Below are positions 24,758 through 35,692 of a DNA stretch of 64,000 nucleotides, in pieces (position 1 is the stretch's first letter; each line of letters starts with the position of its first letter). The notes beneath the pieces are model-generated. The model was given only the letters and a program-made list of their open reading frames with translations. It was not told where the DNA came from and searched no databases. The stretch covers positions 2,418,001-2,482,000 of the forward strand of contig JAQFVV010000056.1 in the NCBI GenBank assembly GCA_028023455.1, given 5' to 3'. Both the position numbers and the translations under genes were made by a program. This DNA comes from Epiperipatus broadwayi. Its lineage: Eukaryota; Onychophora; Udeonychophora; Euonychophora; Peripatidae.

Positions 24758-25216
24758 ATGGCAGAAGGTGAGAAAGAATTAAAAGAGGGCATGGAACCCT
24801 TAATGAGAAAACTATTATATGAATGCATGATGGAATTCAAAGAAGATATAAAAAAAAGAAATGGCAGAGATGGTCAGAGAATTGAAAGAAGAAATAAGGG
24901 TAGAGATTAAAGAAATGAAAGAAGAGTTAATAAAGGTAGTAGATGAGAAAATAGCTAAAGGGTTGCAGAGCACAGAAGTGATAGAATTGAGATCCAATAA
25001 ACAAGAAAGCCAAGAGATAAAATTAATAGAAAAGAGAGAAAACATGCCGAGTGCAGTAAACCCCTTTTTGAAATTAAAAATTTTCTATGGACAAGATGGA
25101 GAATCACCGATGGAACACCTAAATAGTCTGCAGGGGTACTTCGTGATAAACCCCATGTCTGAAGACATTAAGCTACCAGTGACAGTTAATCATTTACAAG
25201 GGCAATTGAGATGTTG
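24758..25216 (+). pseudogene. Gypsy-like gag remnant, frameshifted
   Basis: Starting at MAEGEKELKEG the product is a highly charged coiled-coil-like region, typical of the N-terminus of many Gag proteins. A frameshift in an A run near 24850-24857 moves the frame. Downstream FYGQDGESPMEHLNSLQGYF resembles the start of the retrotransposon Gag core (F-x-G ... L ... F/Y). It stops at 25214-25216 with no capsid, zinc knuckle or pol following. It would package element RNA in a particle if intact; here it is dead. Confidence 0.6.
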
Positions 25217-26189
25217 ACTGTGGTATATATTTATGTGGCATAGGTAAAATGGCTGGAGTCTGAACACCAACCAGGCACAATGGTGATTCTACTCCATGCG
25301 ATCCATGGGGTCACTTATATATTTAGTTCAGTTCGCACAATTTACTTCTCCAACTTTCTACTTTTCAGCTAATGTAACAGCTTCTCCTAATAAATTTTCT
25401 TCAATAAAAATTTAGAATACCTGCACTTCTTACACATCAGACTAGCAGAGCTCAACTGTCCATTTTTTCAAATTAATTAATCAATCCCAGTTGCCTTTCT
25501 CCTTATCACTGGTATTCCTTTGTTTTCAAAAATAGATTTTCTTATAAAAATGTCAACAAAAGGAAAAACACTCAGTGATCTTCTTTTATTTATCTCTTTT
25601 TTTTTTTTAAATTCCTGAACTTTTAATTACAAATCCTTTTGTCGACTTTAACCAAACAAAAGAGATCAAAAATAGTTCAATAACTAATGGCATTCCATGT
25701 TCATTTCAATCAAAATTATTTCTGAAAAATCCATTTAATTAAAACAAACACACACAAAATATATATATCCATTCAAGCAGTTGGATTTTGCTTTCTTTAT
25801 TTTTCTTTCTTTTTATTGAACAATGAGATCCGTTTGGCCAATTAATTCAGGAAGTTTATACTCACAAAAGAAACTTTTCTTTTACCTGCTTTAAAATCTT
25901 CTAAATTTTTACTTTCTTATTCTCAACAATAACATTTACCTACATATACGTATGCCACTCATAATAAATACCTACACCCCTCGTTTCAGCAAATACACAT
26001 GCATTTGATCTGTGCAACTTTTACAAATAATTATGTAATACTAATAATATATAAATAAAGAAAAAATATATACAAACTACATTTTTGTTCCTTTTTTGTA
26101 ACAGGGTTTGAACCCAGTTCCTGTTACTATATATATATAATCAGTGATCAGTTTATATTAAGATATCAAATCTTCAAACTTTAATGGAC
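25217..26189. other. spacer; palindromic box B-like motif at 26103
   Basis: No gene seen. Near 26103 GTAACAGG and CCTGTTAC enclose GGGTTTGAACCC, followed by TATATATA. This is either the edge of an LTR or a tRNA-like SINE fragment on the minus strand. Sequence at 26140-26187 recurs inverted at 62865-62915. Confidence 0.45.
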
Positions 26190-26422
26190 AGGCTTCAATC
26201 GACTCTATCCTCAAATACTCTTCAGCCCTCTAAACCATCAATAATATGATGATAGAATGCCCAAATTCCTTGTTGATTCCATCATTATTGTCATGCCCAT
26301 GTTCATTTTAAGTCACTCTGACTGCTCATGTATAGGCATCAACAAGGGATTTGGATATTCCGTCATCAGATTATCAATGTATGAATGATTGAAGAGTTGG
26401 AGGATGGAGTAGATTGAAGCCT
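26190..26422. repeat. fold-back repeat, ~87-bp arms
   Basis: 26190-26277 and 26338-26422 are reverse complements with scattered mismatches (ends AGGCTTCAATC / GATTGAAGCCT), with a 60-bp loop. Probably a MITE or fold-back element; no clear target duplication because a CT/GT microsatellite borders the right end. Confidence 0.75.
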
Positions 26423-26460
26423 CTCTCTCTCTCTCTGTGTGTGTATATATATATATATAT
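26423..26460. repeat. (CT)n-(GT)n-(AT)n microsatellite
   Basis: Compound dinucleotide tract that ends exactly where the solo LTR begins. Confidence 0.95.
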
Positions 26461-26887
26461 TGTAACGAGCACAGATGTTCGTTACATTGTTGTTTTTTTT
26501 TATTTATTAAACATGAAAGTAAATTAAAAAGTTCGCATTTAAAAATTTTCTTTAAGAATTAAAAATTGAAATTAAATATCATCTTAAACTCGTATATATT
26601 AAATCGCACAGATAAAAAAAAAATTATTAAAATAAAACTGTATTAAAAATAGAAAAGGTATTTTAAAAACAAAAACTTAAAAAGATTTAGAGATAAAAAT
26701 ATATCTTTGATTTGGAAAACAGGTTAATTAATCAGAAATGGAAATGATTGTTAATTAGTTAAATGTAAACCAGCCTTGGGCATTTAAATGTAAAAACACC
26801 GGTCAGATAGGAAAACAATAGAAACTTTTAGCAAATGAAATAAATCCATTGGGAAATCGGACCTCAACGAAAAGGATCATCACATCG

Positions 26888-26929
26888 ATGACGTAATGTT
26901 AAGTCAATCTTTCAAAGTAATATAAAAGG
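26888..26929 (+). promoter_or_regulatory. LTR core promoter
   Basis: TGACGTAA (CRE/ATF-like) about 25 bp upstream of TATAAAAGG, about 460 bp into the LTR. Its position before the first AATAAA fits the U3/R boundary of a retroelement. Confidence 0.5.
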
Positions 26930-28009
26930 ACAAGTTTGGAAATTATTAGTTAGTGATTATTGATTATGATTATTACGATGTGACTATAGGTATTAGTACG
27001 GAGTTGGAGGTGAAGGAATTGACAGACGCATGGTCAATTCTTTCAGCTGTTAAAGAAAAGAGAAATGAACTATCGTTTCCTACATTGAGGACCAATTGAA
27101 CTAAAAAACCTTCGAAGGAATAAATAAAACAACGGCTAAATGGATACCCATCTTAGGACGGCATGGGAATTCATATTCATGGCAAGCAATGGATAAAGAT
27201 GAACTGTTTTAAACCGTAAGAACTTTATAAATAATGAACATTAAATTAAAATTTTCTATATTTAAATGATTGCAATATGATCCTATCTGACCAAACTAAA
27301 TTCTTTATTAATAGTGTTATTTGATGTATTTTTTTTCTTATTTATGTAAAATCATTTCCATTTATTTATTTTTTATTCTTTAAGTTTTTATCATGATTTT
27401 TTTTTGCTTTTCGTTAAATTAATTATATAAATGTTAAACTTAAGTCGGGCGTGAATGGCTGTATAGATTTGTAAAGTTATATTAGGGGAGGGTAATCTTA
27501 GGTTATTTGTGTCGTTGTTAGATTGGGTCAATGGATTGGATATATTGGTGTGATTAGTAGATGTAATATTGATTCGCTACGGGCAGAATCGCTTCATACG
27601 CCGCACACTTCCGTTTGCCTATGGAAGGAATTATAAGTCGGATACCGCAGTTCCTTTCTATGGAGTTTTTTGTTTTATTGCTCTTCTTTGCAGATAGATG
27701 TAATATTCCTATCTCATAAGAAGCAATTTCTTCTCTTAACCTTTTGTGCTGCCGTATTTTATTACATTGAATACATCGATATATCAGATGAATTGATGCC
27801 AGTTTGACTACGAATTTTAGCCTAAGGTTAAATAGGGATAGAATGTTTATTTTCAAAAGCAAATTTATGTGGTCTATTCATACTCGACCCTAAATAAAAA
27901 TGCATTAAATTTAAGTTGTTTATAGACGCTTGCATGGATTGGTTATTGGTTAAGTATGTTTTGGGTTTTCATATTTGATCAAAATATATAGACATTCGAT
28001 AAATAATGA

Positions 28010-28140
28010 TACCTTACGGTGAGTATCTAAAATGTATTTATTCGGATGTCTTTTAAGTTATTGGTGACAATGCAAGTATCTTATGGTGAATACTATTGGG
28101 TTACGTATAAATTTCCCTCCGCAATTGTCAGTAATCAATA
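28010..28140 (+). repeat. shared subrepeat, copy 1 (partners 48060-48345 and 60965-61270)
   Basis: Two short direct motifs (ACCTTACGGTGAGTATCT and GTATCTTATGGTGAATACT) bracket AATGTATTTATTCGGATGTC. The same arrangement occurs in the internal region of the 44-50 kb element and, inverted, at 61 kb. Confidence 0.65.
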
Positions 28141-28747
28141 ATTTTGTATTTTGATCGTTTATGTTTATTTTGAAATGTTTTTGACCGTGAAATCTATGTA
28201 ACCGATCTATATTCAACATTATAAACAAGCTTTCATAAATTTATCTGTGCGAACTTAATTAAAATGTAAAATTAGAATATAATAGTAATTAAATGTAAAT
28301 TAAAGTAAAAATCAAAGTTAAAAATAATGTTAAATGTTAAAATGTAAACTGATACTAAAACAATTTTAAATCTTATATATATATATGTGCGTAAATAAAT
28401 TTTTGTATGTTAATTACTGGCAGTGGCTTATTTTATTCTTTTTTTTATATATACTCTTAGATTATATTATTAAATCTCTGCTATTCCACTGAGCTAGTGA
28501 CATGGGCTAACGACCGGAATCAAAATTTAAAAAAAAAAAAAAAATTTTTTTTTTTTTTGACTTACGTATCTGCCTACTTTATAAATTTTTCTAGGTTCAA
28601 ATGCCTAGATGGCGCCCGGTAGTGCAGATTACGTGAAGTCTCCTTCTCCAGATCGTTACAATATATAATGTAAAAGTACAATACCCATTATAAAAATATT
28701 ATATATAAAACATAAATAATTAACGGTAAATGCAATATTATAGTTTA

Positions 28748-28800
28748 AATTCTTTCAAAGTGCTTTCGATTACATAGTAATCCTCATCAGCTTTAACTGA
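28748..28800 (-). ncRNA. hammerhead-ribozyme-like core of a Penelope-like element
   Basis: On the minus strand the exact core CTGATGAG is followed by a hairpin (GATTAC-TAT-GTAATC) and then CGAAA. A 2-bp stem III, AG-CA-CT, fits next, with T at the cleavage position. This is the type I minimal architecture known from Penelope-like element repeats. Stem I is weak (TTCA with TGAA, with unpaired bases next to the core), so activity is doubtful. It sits directly outside the left arm of the PLE palindrome, downstream of the minus-strand GIY-YIG copy, where a PLE ribozyme is expected. Confidence 0.55.
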
Positions 28801-29518
28801 ATTTCAATTTTTTTTAAACTTAATGTTACATAAATTTCCATAAGCTGTGTATGGCCATATTTGCAACTTGCCTATTAATAACATCATCCTTATATTTATC
28901 AATCAAAATTGCCTCTTTAATTTTCCTTTTTTAATGATTCCTTTCTTTCATTAATATTTTTATTTCATTACTATTAAATGTAAACCTGTAATTACAAGTT
29001 TTTTCATGGTCAAAGAATACTGAAGCTGTATTAAATTGACTATTTACATTATTTTTATTTCAATTATCTAATAATTGATGTTCCTTCAATCTTTTTTTTA
29101 CAAAACATCTCAATTAATGGATATATAATTTTTGATATCCACATGAAATCTGATAAATTATATTATTTCATGTGGATATCAAAAATTATATATCGGTGAA
29201 TCAAGATGTTCTGTGGAAAAAAGATTAAAGGAGCATAAATTATTATATAATCGAATTAAACATAATGTAAATAGTCAATTTAATATAGCTTCAGTATTCT
29301 TTGACCATGAAAAAACTTGTAATTATAGGTTTACATTTAATAATAATGAAATAAAAATATTAATGGAAGAAAGGAATCATAAAAAGAGGAAAATTAAAGA
29401 GGCAATTTTGATTGATAAATATAAGGATGGTGTTATTAATAAGCAAGTTGTAAATACTGTTATACACAGCTTATGGAAATTTATGTAACATTTAGTTTTA
29501 AAAAAAATTGAAATTCAG
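28797..29518. mobile_element. head-to-head palindrome of a Penelope-like element 3' end
   Basis: Two ~353-bp arms (28797-29149 and 29165-29518) are near-perfect reverse complements around a 15-bp loop. The plus arm encodes a GIY-YIG segment; the minus arm is a damaged copy. Inverted arrangement of truncated copies is a known habit of PLEs, whose insertions often carry direct or inverted partial duplicates. The outer right end lacks the hammerhead-like motif present at the left. Confidence 0.8.
29165..29488 (+). pseudogene. Penelope-like GIY-YIG endonuclease fragment
   Basis: The open frame begins at the centre of the palindrome with ISCGYQKLYIGESRCSVEKR, containing the YIGE motif and conserved R and KEH, and continues 108 codons to a stop at 29488. 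SVFFDHEKTCNYRF and KKRKIKEAILIDKY match the second half of PLE nuclease domains (KEA glutamate). The reverse transcriptase is absent, so this is only a 3' fragment of the element. Confidence 0.75.
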
Positions 29519-29528
29519 CAATAGAGAG

Positions 29529-29897
29529 ATCAAAGTTATGGCCTGATTGCAACTTGTGATCCAAGTAAATGGAAGAGTACTTATTGTTTTTCTTGGCCTG
29601 GTTGTACATATATTTATGCTGGGAAAGTCTTGTAGATCAGTTTTCACTTGCCTCTATCTTTAAATAAATTATTAAATATTTCAAAAGACAAAATACTTAA
29701 AGAGGGTTCACATCAGATTGTGTACAAAATTAATTGCAAACAACTTAATTGCTTGAAGTCTTACTATGGTGAAACCTGAGCTAACTTATCTACAAAACTT
29801 GTCCAGCCTAAATATATGTACTACTGGGCCAAGAAAAGCAATGAATACTCTTCCATTTTCTTGGAGCATGAGTTGCAATAAGGCTATAACTTTGATC
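29529..29897. mobile_element. second Penelope-like inverted duplicate
   Basis: 29529-29652 (minus) and 29766-29897 (plus) are reverse complements with more divergence than the first palindrome, separated by about 113 bp. Both encode the same GIY-YIG segment. It directly abuts the palindrome at 28797-29518 but is a different PLE subfamily. Confidence 0.7.
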
Positions 29898-30029
29898 TTT
29901 CTATGACTGACATGAGAGAGACAATAGAAAGAGAAAAGTGAAAAAGGCATGGTTTATGGCTAAAAATCAATCACATATCAATAAAAAGGATTCTATTATC
30001 CCTCTTTCTAAACAATGGCACTTGTAGCA
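29718..30029 (+). pseudogene. decayed Penelope-like GIY-YIG domain
   Basis: Conceptual translation gives IVYKINCKQLNCLKSYYGET, a stop, then the remainder of the domain with FLEHELQ and a C-terminal KKDSIIPLSKQWHL followed by a stop. This is the Cys-x-Cys plus YYGET start and the usual end of PLE nucleases. It carries at least two in-frame stops. Confidence 0.7.
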
Positions 30030-33000
30030 ACCACATTCATTATTAGTATGTAAATCTACACCTAAAAATTCAATTTTATGCTAGTCTATTGTTTAATATT
30101 CAAAAGTAACTTTAAATCTAGATCTCAACTTTCTTTCATCACATAATGCTAAGATTATGATACTACTCAGTATTGAAAACATTCAGCTTTAAATAAATTT
30201 TCTTTATTACAAATTCAAACCTTTAAGATGTTTTAACATTTTTTGAACCATTACAATTATTGCAGAAAAACAAAGTAAAAAAAAAAAAATTATAGAAATA
30301 CATATAATTTCCTAAGGTTTGTCTATTCATGACATCTTTAGACTGTTTTTTCAACTAATAATTTTAAAATGATTTCCTTGGTAAAATAAAACTGTGCATG
30401 AGAATCTAAGATTATATTAAGCTGAAAATAATGAAGAAAAAATATGACAATTGCACACCAATGTAACACCCAAAACATGCCAAAATAAGGAAATTTTTAT
30501 TAGCTGTATAATAAATAACATGTTAAATAGTTGTTTTGATGACAATCTTGCTCTACGTGATAGACTTGAAACAGATTACAGGTAAGTAGATGGACTTTTT
30601 AGTAAGCTACAATGTTGATGTAACAAACAACCTTCAGGAACCAATTATTGAAAAATTGAAAAAAAAAAAGCACAAAATTATTCAATTGCTCAAATCACAA
30701 AAATATGTTAATAAATTATAAATTCTCTCTGTGTATAATGAATAGCGAATTAAATATTATTAGAAATTTATTATGTACAGATTTTATCGTAATTAAAAAA
30801 TAATACTTAAGACATTTCTATATGTATATTTATGTATATGTGCTAACTAGTAGTAATTTTTATTTTATGCACTGAATATTTTGAAAAGCACATCTATATA
30901 TCTATGCTAGTGAGGAAAATTTATTACCTTTTAAACAAAATTTCAACGTGAGACATTCATTGGTCATTATATAGTTTAACATCTTCTAATATTAGCATAA
31001 AGTAAATTATAATATTTCATATGTGTTAATAAGATTATCAAAACAAATGGATGTAAAGTGAATGATTTGATATGTTCTCACTCTCACTTTAAGGGCTTAA
31101 GATTGGTCTATATAAGTGCCTTTAGATTTGAAAATAAGACAATCATTCTTATTTTCTCAAAGTCTTTATCGTTTGGCTGGAATGATAGTATTCTCATATT
31201 TAACATTATTGATTTAATATTATATATGATACTAATGAGGAGAGTTTGTTATTTTCTAAATACAACATTAAAAATTTATAGAAAAATTAAATCATAAAGA
31301 AATAATAAACAGAGTGAAATAATTTTTTCTTAATTAAATTTTAACTTTGGGTACAGTCCTAAATATATTCATAATATGTCTAATTAAAATAATTGATAAC
31401 TATTTTCCTTTAAATGATGTTAGTTGTCGCATCACTAAATTTTTGTACCCTAAGTGACTGCATTGGCTGACCTTGACTTCTCTCTGTGTATAATGTCCAA
31501 AAGATAAATGACCCACATCCGTGTTTTATTTCTTTACTCAGTTCTTAAAATAGCTTACTAATCACCATAAATTTACGTATTAATAAAGGTTTACAGTGTT
31601 AAATTTACTTATAGATGACTTAGTTTTATTTTGGTGTCAATTTTTAAATGCCATAACCTTATATAATTCTGATTTTATAAATTGTAACACCAAACAAAGG
31701 CTGAAAGTATGAGTTTTGATACATGAATGCAATAAGCTATAATAATAGTTGTTTATACAAACCTATATAGATTAAGTTTTCTGCCTGAAGGAACAGATTA
31801 AAGATAATTCAGTAAGTAAATTATTACAATCGTATGATGGGCTGCCTATCTATTTACATCTTAATACAATTTTTATTTGGCATTGCAATTTTTTTTATAT
31901 ATAAAGTTTTATAATTACTTTTAGCCTAAAAATTTTATTTTATTATAAGTCCGGAGTAGTTTTATATGGTGTTAGAATGGAAGACTCTTCAGTTAAAGAA
32001 ATATAAATCACGGCCCAACTCTGTTATTACCAGTGTTCGAACTTCTTAGGAATTCTCAAACAATTTTTTATAGCATTATACAATAATATATTGAACAATA
32101 TATATATTAAAAATAATCTAATTTATTGAAATTTTAATCACAGGAAATATATATATCTAAATAATTCATCTAAGCATTTTTAATATTTAATTGCTTGACA
32201 AAACTATAAAGCATTATGCAGAAGTAGAAAAAATTGACAGTGACCTCCATTTTGAAAAAAAAAAAGAAAATAAAACATTACGCTATTAAAATAATTCTAT
32301 TTAATTTTTTAAAACTGGAATGCAACTTGTCCTTGCTTAGACCTGTTAAATAACTTCCCGTTTTTTTTAAAAAATCTTTTCCTTTAAACAATTTGTTGAA
32401 ATTTAATCATTTTATACAAATAATTTTTCCTATTATACTAAGGCATTGTGCTTATTAATTAGGCTAAAATGAGTTTAAAAAGAACTTTATAATTTTATAA
32501 TACAATAGTCTTGATTGCTACAACATAATGTTGCAATTGTAGATTCTTTTATTTATGTTTATTCTTCCATCAACATGTATTGTGTACAAGTTTATATACG
32601 ATTAAGTAAAAGATTGCTTTTAGATTTCTTTTTAGCTTTTTTATAAATTTTAATTTTTGTTAGACTGTTTCAAAAATCTTTTATTTATTTTACATTCTAT
32701 TATAATATTCTCTCATCATTAATACCAAAATACAAATCAATGATACGGATTTAAAAAGAACCAATTATCTTTACAAATAAACAATTTTTGATTTAGAAAT
32801 TAGTTTCGCAAAAGAGAAAGATTTATTGTTAGAATCTATTATAGTTAAATAAATATTTTGATATTGATGTTATTTTAAATTGTAAAGCTTAATGAAAGAA
32901 ATGCAGTTCTTTTATATATGTATATTAAATAATGATTTTTATGCCATTTTCAAATGTTTGTGCGTAGTTTAAAATACAGCAATATTTATAATGAATGTTT

Positions 33001-33327
33001 ATATAATTATGCATTAGTTAAATAACATACTTTAAACGATCAAATTTCAATGTTAATTTTTTTGACCATAATGTTGTCTTTTTAAAATAAATTTCATTTT
33101 ATTTTAAATTTTATTTTAAATTGATTATTTTAAATTTAAAGTTAAATAACATATATATTCTCAGTGATCACTGGATAATCTTAAAAAACACCTGTTTACA
33201 TAAGTGATCATCATCATTATTAGCAAGCATTCATAAAATGCATGACCCTTTAAGTAACTTCAGAAGAAAAAAAAGAAAACCAAAAGTAAAAAAGTTAAAT
33301 ATGAATTTTACTATAACGATTTATAAA
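30030..33327. other. AT-rich spacer, no gene
   Basis: I see no feature in these 3.3 kb beyond homopolymers. The open frame at 31058-31297 has no recognisable domain. Confidence 0.6.
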
Positions 33328-33481
33328 TGCTTTGGATTTATCTATATATTTAGAAATTAGGTCGAAGATAAGAGTGGTCACTCTTGTCTTTTAAAGTCAT
33401 TAATCTCGTGTTTTAGATTTGTAGAGGTCCCTACTGTCGCATTTTAAGTGCATAGTCTTAAGGTTATAGCCTTAATATATA
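33328..33481 (+). repeat. hairpin-bearing repeat unit, copy 1
   Basis: A 154-bp unit that recurs at 33671-33823. It has three successive hairpins: 33365-33390 (12-bp stem with one G-T pair), 33421-33434 (GTAG/CTAC) and 33458-33475 (TTAAGG/CCTTAA). Not coding. Confidence 0.75.
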
Positions 33482-33670
33482 TTACTTACCTAATGATCAT
33501 AGGCTTTACAAATTATTAATTACAACTTTAAATTGTTTTAAAAGATTTCTAATTATAAGAACTTCATACTAATTCGTTGTAAATCGAAAGATTTCGCTTA
33601 TGTTAGTTTGTATAGAAATTATAGACTTAATCAGTGAAGTAGTTAATAGCTTCACGCTCTCAAATCAAAA

Positions 33671-33823
33671 TGCTTTACATTTACCTATATATTTAGAAAT
33701 TAAGTTGAAGATAAGAGTGGTGGCTCTTATCTTTTAAAGTTTTTAATCTTGTGTTTAGATTTGTAGAGGTTTCTACTGTCACATTTTAGACACGTAGTCT
33801 TAAGGTTATAGCCTTAATATATA
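33671..33823 (+). repeat. hairpin-bearing repeat unit, copy 2
   Basis: Second copy 343 bp downstream. The first hairpin (33708-33733) keeps AAGATAAGAG/CTCTTATCTT pairing although the loop changed and the G-T pair became A-T. The second (33763-33776) gains a base pair. The third (33800-33817) is identical. Confidence 0.75.
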
Positions 33824-34378
33824 TCTAACTATCCACACTGGTTGGTAAATAGGTATCTAGCTATCTTTAACTAGCTTATAAAACAAAGATGGACAATCCC
33901 TCAAATTCTGGCCATCTGGCAATTAGCATACCTGAAATTTCTTTACTTTTCGCCTTCATTGAACAATTTAGTAAAAAAGATTGTTTTATTACTTATTTAA
34001 AATGATCTATTGAACAAAGCAATACTTGTAATAATAAAAATAGGTACTAAAGTTTAGTAAATATATTTATTAAAAACACACAAAAAAATTTTTTTAATTA
34101 AAAAAATGCAGAAAAATAAAGTAAAATAAATTAAAATGCAATAAGCAATTCATAGAATTAAAAAAATGATAAATAATTTTTTCAGGTTTTTATTACAATA
34201 ATTATGATGTAATTTCAGTATAATTTATTGTTTTTGATATAAACTTTTCTGGATAAATTATTTATTGTTAAATTGCCTAATTGATTTTTACTATTTATAA
34301 ATAATTTTTTAAAATTTCCAATTTAGAAAAACTGTATTCCTCTGCTATTATAATTGCAAGCATATTAGGAATGATTGC

Positions 34379-34525
34379 AGAAAGGAGTTGGATGTTAACT
34401 GAAAGGAGATCCTTTGGTGAAATAAGAAAGTTTGTTGGTGTGATGTGGAGAAGAGAATCTAGAAATTGAAGGAACCTAATTAACCTGGAAGAGATCTTTA
34501 TCCTGTAATGGATTAACCCTTGGAT
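34379..34525 (+). mobile_element. 147-bp internal-deletion derivative of the RTE LINE
   Basis: The first ~40 bp (GCAGAAAGGAG...AACTGAAAGGAGATCCTTTG) match the LINE 5' end at 7726-7765. The remainder (AAATAAGAAAG...GAGATCTTTATCCTGTAATGG) matches the LINE 3' end at 10897-10990. It is bordered by a possible 7-bp duplication TGATTGC (34372-34378 and 34526-34532). It codes for nothing and would have needed an RTE protein in trans. It is divergent from the 7.7-kb LINE, so it is an older relative. Confidence 0.75.
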
Positions 34526-34559
34526 TGATTGCTTCAAATAGATTCATGCATGGTTTTAA

Positions 34560-35480
34560 CTTGCTGTAATTCCTACAGTTTTTACATTATTGTAGCATAT
34601 TTTGGCCTATTTTAAAACTTAAAAAGTACTGTAAGATGCTGCCCTCTCTTGAATTATTTTTCATGTAAAAAATCAATAATATGGGTATTCTAAGTTAGAA
34701 CAGAGAGAGAAGCCACACCTTTGTAAATTCTGATTAGTTGCTTTGATTTGCTTCAATTTTTGCCAAAGGAAAACTGTTTGTCGATAATTTTAATCACTCC
34801 AACTTCTGTTTTGACTTTGAAAATGAAAATTAATGTCTTCGAATGTTTTTTTTATTATTTTTCTTACATATTATGATTTATTTTCATAAAATATACTTTA
34901 TTTTAGAAAAATAGTAAGATTTTAGTAAAAAATTGTATATGTTTACACAAACATAAATTGAAAAAGAAACCATCGCTAAAAACAATTTCACACCTGTCAA
35001 CAGTTTAAATTGCCCCAAGCTCTTTATTTGATTTTCCAACTAAAATTAATAATATAGAGTATTTTTTGGCAATTATTTAGATATTGTAATGTATTTTGAT
35101 AAAATATGCTGAAAGTATAGTTATTTAAAAAAATTAGTAAGATTTTAGCAAAAAATTCTGTACTATTTTACAACATAAATTAAAAAAGAAAGTCGATGAT
35201 GTATTCAACATTTTCTATTTGGTTATGAACATTATTTTTAAATTCTCTGCTATAAAATATTTTTATAATAAAAATAGAAAATTATTTTTGAAAAGACTTT
35301 CATTCACTTTTATAATTTGACAAATTATTAATATACTTTTTACAAATGAAACTAAAATGAATATAATATTAAAAGATGAATATATTTTTATTGCTGATTT
35401 TGTAATTGACCAATCAGGAGTTTAGAGTTTTAAATCACTCAGCCATCTAGATTTGTGGTCAATCAAAGAGTTAATGATTG
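34560..35480 (+). repeat. diverged repeat, copy 1 (partner at 51890-52560)
   Basis: Shared landmarks in the same order: CTGTAAGATG followed by CCTCT, then TTCTGATT, GTAAAAAATCAATAATA-like sequence, and AATTATTAATATACTTTTTA about 700 bp later. Family unknown. Confidence 0.55.
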
Positions 35481-35692
35481 AAAATGATAGTGTTTATATT
35501 AGGAATAGATTTCTTTGGATAAAAATAATATTTGATAATATACATTCAAAATCATTTTTACACACAGTATAAATTCCTAGGACAGCAATCTAAATTTTTA
35601 GCTATTCTTTTTCCTTAAGAACTGTTACTATGATATCTTTGAATCCAGCTAGATGGGAAAAAGATTTTAAGCCTTTTTTATTATTAAATTGT

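Larger units (their letters stand above)
26461..28660 (+). mobile_element. solo LTR, ~2.2 kb, of a Gypsy-like element
   Basis: Begins TGTAACGA and ends TCGTTACA: TG...CA with an 8-bp terminal inverted repeat. ATAT flanks both sides, consistent with a short target duplication, although the left side is an (AT)n tract. Internal signals fit an LTR: a TGACGTAA element and TATAAAAGG at 26921, then AATAAA at 27123, leaving a long U5-like remainder. No second LTR or internal coding region is attached, so recombination between LTRs probably removed the body. The 102-codon frame at 27554-27862 (-) lies inside and is not recognisable. Confidence 0.65.

Noticed and set aside
27554-27862. 102-codon minus-strand frame
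   Set aside because: Lies within the solo LTR and shows no domain; LTRs rarely code.
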